The notes: generated by a model not told the origin, from the letters alone. Numbered from the stretch's first letter, positions 7,333 through 16,087 are shown. The stretch: 34,428 nucleotides of DNA from Scalindua sp964437425 (GCA_964437425.1 CAYTGO010000031.1:1-34428), one strand, 5' to 3'. Numbers and translations: made by a program.

Positions 7333-8484
7333 TCATACCGTTGCTACTTCCTCCTCGGTCAGATAGCAAGCTGGGTCCGCACCGAAGAGATCGCCGCACA
7401 TTTCCTCTGCCCTGGCCCCGCACCCCCTGCAAAGATTATTATACCTACACCTTCCGCACTTGCCCTTGAGATACTGAGTTTTATCCTTCATCTTTGCGAG
7501 TATCTCGTTCTCCTCGTCAAAACAGATGTCACTGAGCTTCTGCTCCCTGATATTGCCAATTGTCCGATCCTGCCAGTAGGGACATAGGTGCACATTGCCT
7601 CGGTAGTCTACGTTGACAATCCTGTCCCCTGCCGGACAACCACCCTGCCTTGCAAGTAGCTTCTCCATCTCGGAAGCAAGTCCCGGATCACTCTCTGCAA
7701 CATGTTGCAGAAGGTAAACGCCGTCATCATATAATTGCTCGGTAACAACCTCCATCTCGGGGTTATTCATTGCATAATCAATGAGAAAATCAATGATCTT
7801 CCGTCTCTCTTCCTTCACAGCTTTCCAGTCACTACCCTCAATGTGCTGACAAACCGCAAACCTTTTTAGTCCCGTATTTTCGATAGCCTCGATAATGGAC
7901 GGCATCTGAGCCAGGTTGAAGCTTCCAATCGTAATCCTCACACCACATCCCACCCCTACGTCCCGGAGGTACTCCATAGCTGGTTTAGCTTTTTCCAACC
8001 CTGCAATAACATCCATATCACCGCTTATCTGAGAAAATCCGTCCATATCAATTCCCACGTAGGATATCCCGGACTCTGCGATCTCCCTTGCAGTTTGTTC
8101 TGTTATAAGGGCGGCGTTACTGGATAAAATAATCCTCAACCCCTTTTTATGGGCGTGGCCTGCAAGTGTGAAAAAATCATCCCTGGTTAAGGGCTCTCCA
8201 CCGTAGACAGATATCATAGGAACCTTAATTGACGCCATATGGTCAATAAACTCTAAAGCTTCCTGCGTAGTTAACTCATCACTATCTGCCTCAAGAGCAG
8301 AGCCGAGGTGACACATTTCACAGGAGAAATTGCACTTTCGGGTGATATTCCAGATCACCATTGGGGCTTTGACATTCGCGTACCTGATGAGATGCTTTGG
8401 CACCTCATCGGCTCTTTTGTTGTGGTGTTTCTTTACATCCCGAGCCGTCTCTTTTACCTTGAGCAGCCGGCTGAAATTAATCAT
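7333..8484 (-). CDS. NirJ/Ahb-like radical SAM protein, third of three
   Basis: 383 residues from the ATG at 8484, chosen because GAGGAGGT lies just upstream and the start then matches its two paralogues (MINFSRLL). An upstream ATG at 8499 adds five residues. The radical SAM CX3CX2C motif is C51, C55, C58 (NITRKCNFSCEMC), followed by the SAM-binding YGGEPL. The C-terminal part is SPASM/twitch-like, with cysteines in GGCPAGD, HLCPYW, CGRC and LCRGC, then the family ending GADPACYLTEEE seen in haem d1 and alternative-haem enzymes (NirJ, AhbC, AhbD). It overlaps the middle gene's stop by 8 bases (8477-8484). It likely works on side chains of a sirohaem-derived tetrapyrrole; which reaction is not clear. 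Confidence 0.82.
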   Translation of the reverse strand: MINFSRLLKVKETARDVKKHHNKRADEVPKHLIRYANVKAPMVIWNITRKCNFSCEMCHLGSALEADSDELTTQEALEFIDHMASIKVPMISVYGGEPLTRDDFFTLAGHAHKKGLRIILSSNAALITEQTAREIAESGISYVGIDMDGFSQISGDMDVIAGLEKAKPAMEYLRDVGVGCGVRITIGSFNLAQMPSIIEAIENTGLKRFAVCQHIEGSDWKAVKEERRKIIDFLIDYAMNNPEMEVVTEQLYDDGVYLLQHVAESDPGLASEMEKLLARQGGCPAGDRIVNVDYRGNVHLCPYWQDRTIGNIREQKLSDICFDEENEILAKMKDKTQYLKGKCGRCRYNNLCRGCGARAEEMCGDLFGADPACYLTEEEVATV

Positions 8485-9640
8485 GCCGTACCTCCTCATG
8501 CACCGGTTTCAGAATTTCCTCTTCGGTCAAGTAACAGCTCGGGTCGGGAGCACCAAAGTCATCATAAACCGCGAGAGCCCTTGCCCTCGAACCACCCCTG
8601 CATATTTCCAGAAATCTGCACTCTGTGCACTTGCCACGGAACAGACTTTCCCTGTTTCTGAGCTTCCACAAAAATTCATTATCACCGTTCCAGATATCAT
8701 TAAAGCTTCTCTCCCTGATGTTTCCCAGTTCGGTCTTCAGGTGTTGACTGGCGTAAACATTGCCCACTTCGTCTATGTAAGCAAGCTTTTCACCGCATCC
8801 TTCGCCACCGTTGCGGAGAAAGTGTTCGTATGCTGCCTCAGCTTTTTCCGGGTTTTCCTTCAATACTTTCAGGTAGATGTAGGCAGCGTCAGCGTAGTTT
8901 CCAACGGTGAGAACCTCAAGATCGTGGTTGTGACGGTTTATCTCAACGGTTTTATTGAACAGGCTATCCACAGCTTTCCGCCGCTCATCTGGCGACAAGT
9001 CATTATCCATGAGTTCCTTCCCACGACCGGCATACTCAAGATGATAGACACAGAGACGATGAAAACATTCCTTAATCAGGAGGTCCATAATCCCAGAAAG
9101 TTCATGGCAGTTGTGCCTGGTCATGGTGAATCTCAGTCCTGTCTTTATCCCGGCATCGCGGAGGTTTCTCATTCCCTGAAGTGCATTGTTGTAAGCATCT
9201 CCACTGCCCCTGAAGTAGTTGTTCGTCTCGGCCAAACCATCCAGGCTGACGCCAACGTATCCAAAACCGGCATCTGCCGCCTTTGCCGCTATCTCCGGAG
9301 TGACTGTAGTACCATTGGAAGAGACTATGACCATTAAACCTATCTCCCTGGCATAGCGCCCCAGCTCGAAAACATCCGTCCGTAAAAAAGGCTCACCACC
9401 AGAGAGTATCATGAATGGAGAGCCACAGTCCTTCAGTTCATCAAGCATTTTTTTTGCTTCATCAGTCGAGAGTTCACCATCAGAAGCAGTATTCCCACCG
9501 GAATAGCAGTGCATACAGTCTAGATTACACCTCTTCGTTGTGCACCATACCACAACCGGAGCCGAGCCTTCACGTCGTTTGTGACGTAGGGCCTTGTTTT
9601 CAAGTTTCTCCGATACCAGTATCCTGCTAACCTCTATCAT
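8477..9640 (-). CDS. nirJ: NirJ-type radical SAM protein (haem d1 biosynthesis), second of three
   Basis: 387 residues. The radical SAM cluster motif is C38, C42, C45 (CTTKRCNLDCMHC), with SGGEP for SAM and YVGVSLDG typical of NirJ. The middle part has YAGRGKEL and NYADAAYIYL, similar to NirJ. Unlike its two neighbours it lacks the HLCPYW cysteine (ASQHL here) and keeps only GCGEK, CTEC and ICRGG, then DPSCYLTEEE. In my reading this is closest to classical NirJ, which also lacks that cysteine pair. NirJ acts on 12,18-didecarboxysirohaem during synthesis of haem d1, the cofactor of the NirS encoded just upstream. It overlaps the first gene by 14 bases, so translation is coupled. Confidence 0.82.
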   Translation of the reverse strand: MIEVSRILVSEKLENKALRHKRREGSAPVVVWCTTKRCNLDCMHCYSGGNTASDGELSTDEAKKMLDELKDCGSPFMILSGGEPFLRTDVFELGRYAREIGLMVIVSSNGTTVTPEIAAKAADAGFGYVGVSLDGLAETNNYFRGSGDAYNNALQGMRNLRDAGIKTGLRFTMTRHNCHELSGIMDLLIKECFHRLCVYHLEYAGRGKELMDNDLSPDERRKAVDSLFNKTVEINRHNHDLEVLTVGNYADAAYIYLKVLKENPEKAEAAYEHFLRNGGEGCGEKLAYIDEVGNVYASQHLKTELGNIRERSFNDIWNGDNEFLWKLRNRESLFRGKCTECRFLEICRGGSRARALAVYDDFGAPDPSCYLTEEEILKPVHEEVRHD

Positions 9641-10838
9641 GTAACCGAACCTTTGCCCCGCTAATTTCCTCCTCTGTCAGATAGCAAGCAGGGTCTTCCC
9701 CGAAAGGGTCACCACAAGCCACTTCTGCTCTGACCCTGCATCCCATGCAGAGGTGACTAAGTTTGCACCTCCCGCACTTGTCCTTGAGATAGCGTGTCTT
9801 ATCCCTCATTTTGACGAGGATGTCGTTTTCCTCGTCAAACCAGATCTCGCTTAACTTCTTCTCCCGAATATTTCCAATTGTCCGGCTCTGCCAGTAAGGA
9901 CAGAGATGCACGTCCCCTCGATTGTCCACGTTCGCAAGACCGTCCCCTGCAGGACAACCACTCTGCATGGCAAGGAGTTTTTCCACCTCAGCAGCGCGCT
10001 CAGGGTCGTGCTCAGCAACGTCTTGCAGCAGGTAAATACCGTCAGCATAATTATCTGCCGTAACAATGTTCATGCCGTTGCTAACCTTGGCTTCCTTAAT
10101 TATATAATCCATTACCTCTCTCCGCTGATCGTTGAAGATGTCCCAATCTATAATCTCCTTCCCTCTGCCGCCATACACGAGCTGAAAGAGTGAGAATCTT
10201 GGTATTTTTTCTCGCCTGGTTATTTCGAGAACCTTGGACAACTCGTTGTAGTTCTGATTGGTAATGGCAAACCTCACACCTGTTCTAACTCCTGCCTCCA
10301 TGAGATTCCTCAAACCCTGAAGTGACTTCTCAAAGGCTCCCTTAGCCCCCCGAAAGCTATCGTGAATTTCTTCGGCGCCGTCCAGGCTAACGCCCACATA
10401 GGCAAAGCCGGCTTCCTTGATTTTCATTGCCACTTCCTTCGTTATAAGGGTACTGTTAGTCGATAGTATGGTCCTGAGCCCGAGCTTCATAGCGTACACA
10501 TTAAGCTCAAATATATCTTCTCGCAGCAGCGGCTCGCCGCCTGAGAAAACGAGCATGGGCGATTTTATAGCCACCAGGTCATCGATCATATCCATCGCCT
10601 CTCTGGTCGTAAGGTCACCCATATCTTCTTCAGACCCTGCTTCTTCTGGCCCCACTGCGTTAATATAGCAGTGGGCACAGCTCAGATTGCACTTCCTGGT
10701 TACATTCCAAACCACCATAGGAGAGGAGGTCTTAGAGAAGCGAAGCATCCATTTTGGAGTCTCCTTCTTGACTGCTGAATACCTTTTTATTTCATCCAGT
10801 GTTTTTGTGCTTTGTAAAAGTTTCGAACAATTTATCAT
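9627..10838 (-). CDS. NirJ/Ahb-like radical SAM protein, first of three
   Basis: 403 residues from the ATG at 10838, which aligns with the starts of its two paralogues (MINCSKLL). An ATG at 10850 would add four residues, and neither has a strong ribosome site. The radical SAM motif is C50, C54, C57 (NVTRKCNLSCAHC), with SGGEPLL and YVGVSLDG. The C-terminal domain has SGCPAGD, HLCPYW, CGRC and LCMGC, and ends with GEDPACYLTEEE. This auxiliary-cluster layout matches the third gene and differs from the middle one. It is the first gene after nirS, separated by an intrinsic terminator. A role in haem d1 or alternative (sirohaem-dependent) haem synthesis is likely from family and context. Which step is unknown. 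Confidence 0.83.
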   Translation of the reverse strand: MINCSKLLQSTKTLDEIKRYSAVKKETPKWMLRFSKTSSPMVVWNVTRKCNLSCAHCYINAVGPEEAGSEEDMGDLTTREAMDMIDDLVAIKSPMLVFSGGEPLLREDIFELNVYAMKLGLRTILSTNSTLITKEVAMKIKEAGFAYVGVSLDGAEEIHDSFRGAKGAFEKSLQGLRNLMEAGVRTGVRFAITNQNYNELSKVLEITRREKIPRFSLFQLVYGGRGKEIIDWDIFNDQRREVMDYIIKEAKVSNGMNIVTADNYADGIYLLQDVAEHDPERAAEVEKLLAMQSGCPAGDGLANVDNRGDVHLCPYWQSRTIGNIREKKLSEIWFDEENDILVKMRDKTRYLKDKCGRCKLSHLCMGCRVRAEVACGDPFGEDPACYLTEEEISGAKVRLHDRG

Positions 10839-10883
10839 TCGACACCGCATCTTTCAATCGAGAAGAAAGGAAAAAATAAAACA

Positions 10884-10912
10884 GGCACGGACAAATACAA
10901 TTTGTCCGTGCC
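10884..10912 (-). terminator. Intrinsic terminator after nirS
   Basis: A perfect 13-bp inverted repeat (arms 10884-10896 and 10900-10912, GGCACGGACAAAT) with a 3-base loop. Read on the minus strand it is followed by TGTTTTATTTTTT. It lies 36 bases past the nirS stop and 46 bases before the first radical SAM gene, so it would end most nirS transcripts and let some read-through supply the nirJ-like genes. Confidence 0.88.
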
Positions 10913-10947
10913 TTCCTGTAATCTACTTAAATAATCCGGAAAACCTG

Positions 10948-12600
10948 TCAATACAAGTCATGCACGGTGTTGTACACATTGAACTTACCCGTAGGCGTGA
11001 GAAGGTTCTTTATCCTTGCTTTCTCCGTAAGGGTCTTGTCATCGAAAACCACTATCTCGCCTGCCTGGCCCTTTTCGGCATCGCCCAAATTGCCCCAGAT
11101 ACTTATCCAAACTTCATCTCCTGCTTTATTATACTCCATGTGCACAGCCTTGCCATAGTCAGCGACTTTCAACTCCTTGAATATCCCGGCCGCCATATTT
11201 GCCTTGTCATAGACAGCAACGGTTGTCCTGTATTTAGCTTTCTTACTAAGTGGAGTATCAAGCCAAACCCATTTACTATTCGGATGGGTCTTAATAAACA
11301 GGTTGCCCGAACTAAGTGAATTAATTTTCCTGACCACTTTCCAGGCATTCTCCGGATGGTTCACCGGATCCGTGCCTATCACTGACACCACACTATCGCC
11401 AATGTGCCCTGTAGCCCAGACTGGACCAAACTCCGGATCAACCCAGTTTGCCCCTCTTCCGGGATGTGGTTTAATACCACCTGTATCAACAAGGGCAACA
11501 AGTTTCTTTTCCTTGGCATCTATAACGGCTATCTTGTTCCTCGCGTTCGCTGCCACGAGGAAGTAGCGCTTGGTTGAATCCCAGCCTCCGTCATGCAGGA
11601 AGCGTTCGGCCTCAATCATTTTAATTCCAGGGTTGCTTGGATCAGTATAATCCACGAGCCATACCTGCCCTGTTTCTTTAATGTTCAAGACCCATTCGGG
11701 TGCAAAGTGCGACGCTACAATGCTGGCTACGCGCGGCTCCGGATGAAACTCTTCCGTATCATAGGTGTAGCTCAGAGTACTTACGATTTTAATAGGCTCA
11801 AGGGTCGCACCGTCCAGTATCACAAACTGAGGCGGCCAGTAACCGCCGACTACGGCGTACTTGTCTTCGAAACCTTTAAATTTGCTCACATCAACAGATC
11901 GCGCGTCAAGGGAGCATCGAATCTCTGCTACGGTGTCAGGCTTTGCCATCCAGAGGTCTATCACTGTACACTTGCCATCCCTGCCTATAGAATAAACATA
12001 TCTTCCGGACATTGACATCCTGGTAATATGTACCGCATAACCGGAATCAACTGTACTTACTACTTCTTTCGTGTCACCGTCAATAATTGCTATCTGGCCG
12101 GCATCACGCAGAACAACGGCGAACATATTCTCTATATTACGACTGTGTTCCGGCTTAGCAGGACGATCTTTCGGCGGGATCAACAATTTCCAACTAGCTT
12201 TAACGTTCTTCATATCCCATTGAGGTGGAATAGGAGGATCGTTCTGAATGTACTTTACCAGTAGGTCTGTCTCTTCTGCAGTGATAGTACCCATTTTTCC
12301 CCAGCCAGGCATACCTCCACCGGTTCCAAACCATATAAATTCTCTGAGCTTCTTTGCTCCCTTGGCTTTCGTCTTACCTGGGGTTAAATCTGGCCCGGTA
12401 GCTCCTTTTCTCAGAACACCATGACAGCCTGCACAACGATCAAAGTAAATCACCCTGCATTTTTCGAACTCTTCAGGAGTAAGGACATTCTCAGTCTCAG
12501 ATGCAACCTCCGACTCCGCTTTTACTTCCTCAGCTATCGCCTGTGTGCTACCTGCCATAAAAGCAACGACTAACATAAACGCAATTAATAATTCTCGCAT
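10948..12600 (-). CDS. nirS: Cytochrome cd1 nitrite reductase
   Basis: 550 residues from the ATG at 12600, preceded by ATGGAGG with 8-base spacing; a longer frame from 12651 has no ribosome site and would spoil the signal peptide (MRELLIAFMLVVAFMAG...AIA). The N-terminal c-type domain has CAGCH (C56, C59, H60). The C-terminal eight-bladed propeller holds haem d1: H191 in GYAVHITRMS is the expected d1 iron ligand, and H298 (VASHFAPEW) and H379 (KPHPGRGANW) match the two active-site histidines that protonate nitrite. It reduces nitrite to NO in the periplasm or anammoxosome. In anammox NO is then used with ammonium to make hydrazine. Length and motifs are complete. Upstream at 13124-13255 lies copy B of the two-dyad element. 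Confidence 0.96.
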   Translation of the reverse strand: MRELLIAFMLVVAFMAGSTQAIAEEVKAESEVASETENVLTPEEFEKCRVIYFDRCAGCHGVLRKGATGPDLTPGKTKAKGAKKLREFIWFGTGGGMPGWGKMGTITAEETDLLVKYIQNDPPIPPQWDMKNVKASWKLLIPPKDRPAKPEHSRNIENMFAVVLRDAGQIAIIDGDTKEVVSTVDSGYAVHITRMSMSGRYVYSIGRDGKCTVIDLWMAKPDTVAEIRCSLDARSVDVSKFKGFEDKYAVVGGYWPPQFVILDGATLEPIKIVSTLSYTYDTEEFHPEPRVASIVASHFAPEWVLNIKETGQVWLVDYTDPSNPGIKMIEAERFLHDGGWDSTKRYFLVAANARNKIAVIDAKEKKLVALVDTGGIKPHPGRGANWVDPEFGPVWATGHIGDSVVSVIGTDPVNHPENAWKVVRKINSLSSGNLFIKTHPNSKWVWLDTPLSKKAKYRTTVAVYDKANMAAGIFKELKVADYGKAVHMEYNKAGDEVWISIWGNLGDAEKGQAGEIVVFDDKTLTEKARIKNLLTPTGKFNVYNTVHDLY

Positions 12601-12814
12601 AACTTGAACCTCCATGAAAATGAATTTGATAAAAATCTTGCCTTTCCACAAGAGCTCTGCACATTCCTACCCCCCCTTTCATGGGCATAGTACAAAAGCT
12701 TCAAAAAGGTAATATTCAAATACATAGATTTCATGCTCGACGAACTTCTCTGGGCAACCTTAGATCCATGATAAACCGCCAACCCGTAAAGCACATAATC
12801 AGTAACAATATTTT

Positions 12815-12991
12815 GTAAGATCTATGATGAATTAATTTCTTGAAGACAAATTAGCATTTATGTTTTAATTTGTAAATTGATACTATTACTATGCTAATGC
12901 CATAACTTTGCTTAGTTTTCAAAAATAAACTACTTACCTAACGAGATTTTTACACCAAAGATAATATATTCGGTAACATCTATTATGAATT
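12815..12991. repeat. Imperfect direct repeat in the nirS leader
   Basis: GTAAGATCTATGATGAATT at 12815-12833 and GTAACATCTATTATGAATT at 12973-12991 match at 17 of 19 positions, 158 bp apart, and both are preceded by AATAT. They could be binding sites or a remnant of local duplication. Confidence 0.5.
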
Positions 12992-13123
12992 GCGCAAAAG
13001 AAGTGCCACAAGCAAAGAGATAAACAGAATCGATATGGTTGTATAAGTACCTAGGCAATCAATGCTTACAGACCCTGTCTTTTTATGTGGTAAGCCGTTC
13101 TCCGCCTCTTTACATTTTCCCCC

Positions 13124-13255
13124 TGACAACATGTCAATACATAATGCAATTCAACAAAACGAAGGACATTATGTCACGAGTCAGATCGCTAATACGACAA
13201 TAAGCAATGCATGAACTTAATAAGACTTATTTTGCTTACTCTGAAGAAATGTAGC
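13124..13255 (-). promoter_or_regulatory. Two-dyad regulatory element, copy B (nirS side)
   Basis: A perfect dyad TGACA-ACA-TGTCA lies at 13124-13136 and GGACATTATGTCA at 13164-13176, centres 40 bp apart exactly as in copy A. The spacers match at about 17 of 27 positions, including CAATTCA. The conserved box CTCTGAAGAAATG followed by TAGC lies at 13239-13255, but 36 bases further away than in copy A. No plus-strand gene lies downstream, so the likely target is nirS, 524 bp away. Regulator unknown. Confidence 0.6.
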
Positions 13256-13301
13256 ATTGAAAACCATAGCGAAAAAGCAAATAATCTAAAAACTTTTCCC
13301 T

Positions 13302-15365
13302 CTATTTGTCTGTCTTTTCAGCATCCTTCTTTGCTTCAGCAATGATCGCCGGAACAAGGTGTGATGGAACTATATCGTAATGCGAAAGCTCCATAGTATA
13401 TGAACCTCTGCCACCTGTCATTGACTTCAGTTCTGTTTCGTAGTTTTTTACCTCATCCATGGGGATACTTGCCTGAACGACCTGTAGATCTCCAAAAGCA
13501 TCCATACCCTGCACCCGACCTCTTCTGGAAGAGAGATTTCCTGTGATCTCACCCATAAACTCTGAAGGAATGGTTACCTCTATATTAACCACAGGCTCCA
13601 GCAAAACAGGTTTCGCATCGTCAAATGCCAGGTGAAATGCTTTTGATGCAGCTATCTTAAATGCAGCTTCAGATGAATCAACATTATGAAAAGTACCGTC
13701 GTATAGCTCTACTTTAACGTCTACTACCGGATTATTACTTAGAATTCCCTTTGCTATTGTTTCTCTTAAGCCCTTTTCCACCGCCGGAATGTACTGAGAC
13801 GGAATTGCTCCGCCAACAATTTTGGTTGTGAATTCAAAACCAGCGCCTCTCTCTAACGGCTCTATACGTAGATAAACCTCTCCATACTGACCCTTACCTC
13901 CGGTCTGTTTTTTATGTTTATACTGCGCACTTGCTTTCGTTGTAATCGTTTCTTTATGTGGAATTTTTGGTTGTCGCGAATCTACATCAATTTCATAACG
14001 GCTCTTTAACCTGCTCAGGATAACCTCCAGATGCAGATTACTCATACCAGTAACAACTAATTCATGAGTTTGAACGTCTCTTGATACCTTAAATGTACTG
14101 TCTTCTGCTACCAACCGGTTTAAGGTTTCGCTTATTTTCTGTTCCGCTCCGCGACTTTTAGGCTCGATAGCCAGAGAAGCCATGGGATTTGGAAATTTAA
14201 TATCCTTAAACTTAACCTTCGTGTCAGGATCACATAATGTATCTGAAACAGATATATCATCAATTTTTGAAACTGTTACAATATCACCAGGTATGGCACT
14301 CTTGATTTCCTCTTGTTCTTTTCCGAAAGTCCTGAACATGTGCCCAATCTTTTCGTTCTTCTTTGAACGTGAGTTGTAGATTTCAGGATGGCCTTCCAGT
14401 GTACCAGAATGTATTCTAAAGAAACTAAGCTTGCCAACAAAGGGATCCGTAATTGACTTGAACACCTGCGCACTGAAAGGAGCGTCTTTTGAAACCTCAA
14501 CATCTTGTTCCTCTTCAGACACCTTATCTCCATCCACACTCATGCACTTACAGGACAAGCCCTTTTCCGGAGAGGGTGTAAATTTTGCAATCACATCTGC
14601 AACGCCCTCAATACCCAACTCCTTCTTATTCTCGCAACACAAAACAGGTACGATACTACCCGCAGCGATTGCTGTGTTAAAACACCCCTGAAGCGTTTCA
14701 TCAGATATCTCCTGCCCCTCAAGATATTTTTCCAATTGAGTATCACAAACAGAGACTATGCCTTCAACCAACTTTTCACGACAACTACCAACATCACCAA
14801 TCACTTCACCCGGCACTTCATCCGGCAGATTAAAGATATCTACCACCCCTTTAAACCCTGACCCATGCCCTACAGGCAACATTAAAGGCATACACTCTTC
14901 ACCAAATGCATTTTGAATAGAATCCAGAAGTGCAGGATAGTCAATATTATCACCATCCATTTTTGTGATTACGACAACTCGGGCCAGCCCTGCTTCACTG
15001 GCAATATCCCACATCTTTTGAGTGTTGACTTGTATCCCACTTGTAGCGGCAATTACTACCACTGCAGTTTCCACCGCATTTAACGCACCTATTGCACCGC
15101 CTATAAAATCCGGATATCCGGGAGTGTCAATTACATTTATCTCTTTATCCTGCCAATTGCAATGTAGTACTGAAGAATCGATGGTGGTCTTTCTCTCTTT
15201 TTCTTCAGGATCAAAATCTGAAACAGAAGTACCTTCATCAACACAACCTAAACGTTTAGTAGCTCCAGCCTTAAACAGTATACCTTCTACCAGCGAAGTC
15301 TTCCCCGATGCACCATGCCCAACAAATGCCACGTTTCTAATATCTTTCGTTTCATATTGTCCCAT
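13302..15365 (-). CDS. Elongation factor G-like GTPase (fusA paralogue)
   Basis: 687 residues, the usual EF-G length. The P-loop GHGASGKT is at 16-23, DTPGYPDF is the G3 box, and the G4 box is TKMD where canonical EF-G has NKMD. The EF-G domain order follows: domain II, domain III, domain IV (GGKGQYGEVYLRIEP) and domain V (RRGRVQGMD). The TKMD box and lack of an adjacent rpsL/rpsG/tuf set point to the EF-G-like paralogue class rather than the housekeeping FusA. A clear AAGGAGG precedes the ATG. It is last in the long minus-strand gene run; 41 bases separate it from hisH. Confidence 0.88.
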   Translation of the reverse strand: MGQYETKDIRNVAFVGHGASGKTSLVEGILFKAGATKRLGCVDEGTSVSDFDPEEKERKTTIDSSVLHCNWQDKEINVIDTPGYPDFIGGAIGALNAVETAVVVIAATSGIQVNTQKMWDIASEAGLARVVVITKMDGDNIDYPALLDSIQNAFGEECMPLMLPVGHGSGFKGVVDIFNLPDEVPGEVIGDVGSCREKLVEGIVSVCDTQLEKYLEGQEISDETLQGCFNTAIAAGSIVPVLCCENKKELGIEGVADVIAKFTPSPEKGLSCKCMSVDGDKVSEEEQDVEVSKDAPFSAQVFKSITDPFVGKLSFFRIHSGTLEGHPEIYNSRSKKNEKIGHMFRTFGKEQEEIKSAIPGDIVTVSKIDDISVSDTLCDPDTKVKFKDIKFPNPMASLAIEPKSRGAEQKISETLNRLVAEDSTFKVSRDVQTHELVVTGMSNLHLEVILSRLKSRYEIDVDSRQPKIPHKETITTKASAQYKHKKQTGGKGQYGEVYLRIEPLERGAGFEFTTKIVGGAIPSQYIPAVEKGLRETIAKGILSNNPVVDVKVELYDGTFHNVDSSEAAFKIAASKAFHLAFDDAKPVLLEPVVNIEVTIPSEFMGEITGNLSSRRGRVQGMDAFGDLQVVQASIPMDEVKNYETELKSMTGGRGSYTMELSHYDIVPSHLVPAIIAEAKKDAEKTDK

Positions 15366-15406
15366 CGTTGCCTCCTTAGAGAGTCCACTATTAACAATTC
15401 TTTAGA

Positions 15407-16087
15407 TCATAATTCTCCAAAATTCTTGAGAATCGCCAAGCCATACTGCTGACTTTTCTCTGGATGAAATTGCATTGCAAAAATATTATCTATTGAAATC
15501 ATTGAAACAAATGGTACACCGTATTCCGTCTCGGCAGCAACAACTTCATCTCTATCCGGAACTACAAAATAAGAGTGCACAAAGTACATATATGGATCTA
15601 CCGGTAAACCTTTTAAGACTGGCACTTCTTTCTTCTCTTGTATAGTGTTCCAGCCCATATGAGGTATTTTTAACTTCTGGCTGTTTACAACTGGCAACTC
15701 ACCAAGTGATCCTGTAACCTCTTTCTGCCCACCTGTTTTATCCATATTCAGTCTGTCTGCGTTAAACCTGACTACCTCACCAGGAACGATATCGAGACCT
15801 TCATGTACTCCATCCTCATAGCTTCTCGTAAAGAGCAGGTGCAGGCCAAGGCAAATCCCCAGAAATAGCTTGTTCTGTTTTATATGGTTTTTAATTGGTT
15901 CAATTAAACCCCTTTCATGTAAACCATCTTTTGCGTCCTTAAAGGCACCAACACCCGGCAGTACAATCTTATCCGCATTTTCTATAATCTCTGGTTTATC
16001 AGTTACAACAGTATCAAAACCGACTTTTTCAAACGCCTTCTCAACACTCCTCAGGTTACCCATGCCATAATCAATAATCGCTATCAT
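15407..16087 (-). CDS. hisH: Imidazole glycerol phosphate synthase, glutaminase subunit
   Basis: 226 residues. This class I glutamine amidotransferase releases ammonia for HisF in histidine synthesis. It starts MIAIIDYGMGNLRSVEKA as in HisH. The catalytic Cys79 lies in GICLGLH, and H208 and E210 in MQFHPEKS complete the triad. Position 83 is His where the family has Gln (GMQ). An insertion of about 25 residues (roughly 112-140) precedes PHMGWN. hisF is not nearby. The ATG overlaps the stop of the OmpA-like gene (ATGA). Family assignment is firm; a specialised HisH paralogue is possible given the Q-to-H change. Confidence 0.87.
   Translation of the reverse strand: MIAIIDYGMGNLRSVEKAFEKVGFDTVVTDKPEIIENADKIVLPGVGAFKDAKDGLHERGLIEPIKNHIKQNKLFLGICLGLHLLFTRSYEDGVHEGLDIVPGEVVRFNADRLNMDKTGGQKEVTGSLGELPVVNSQKLKIPHMGWNTIQEKKEVPVLKGLPVDPYMYFVHSYFVVPDRDEVVAAETEYGVPFVSMISIDNIFAMQFHPEKSQQYGLAILKNFGEL

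Larger units (their letters stand above)
12601..13301. other. Long control region upstream of nirS
   Basis: 701 bases between the nirS start and the EF-G paralogue stop, with no credible gene. It contains a run of seven G on the minus strand (12670-12676), an imperfect direct repeat (12815-12833 and 12973-12991) and the two-dyad element copy B at 13124-13255. I saw no convincing -35/-10 pair close to nirS and no terminator after the EF-G gene. Confidence 0.6.

Noticed and set aside
8330..9337. Plus-strand open frame of 335 codons opposite the radical SAM genes
   Set aside because: The minus frames carry full radical SAM motifs; the plus frame has no domain features or ribosome site.
10944..10955. 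CCTGTCAATACA at the nirS stop, identical to 12 bases of element copy A
   Set aside because: Only a half-site; the left dyad arm is missing and the bases are part of the nirS reading frame.
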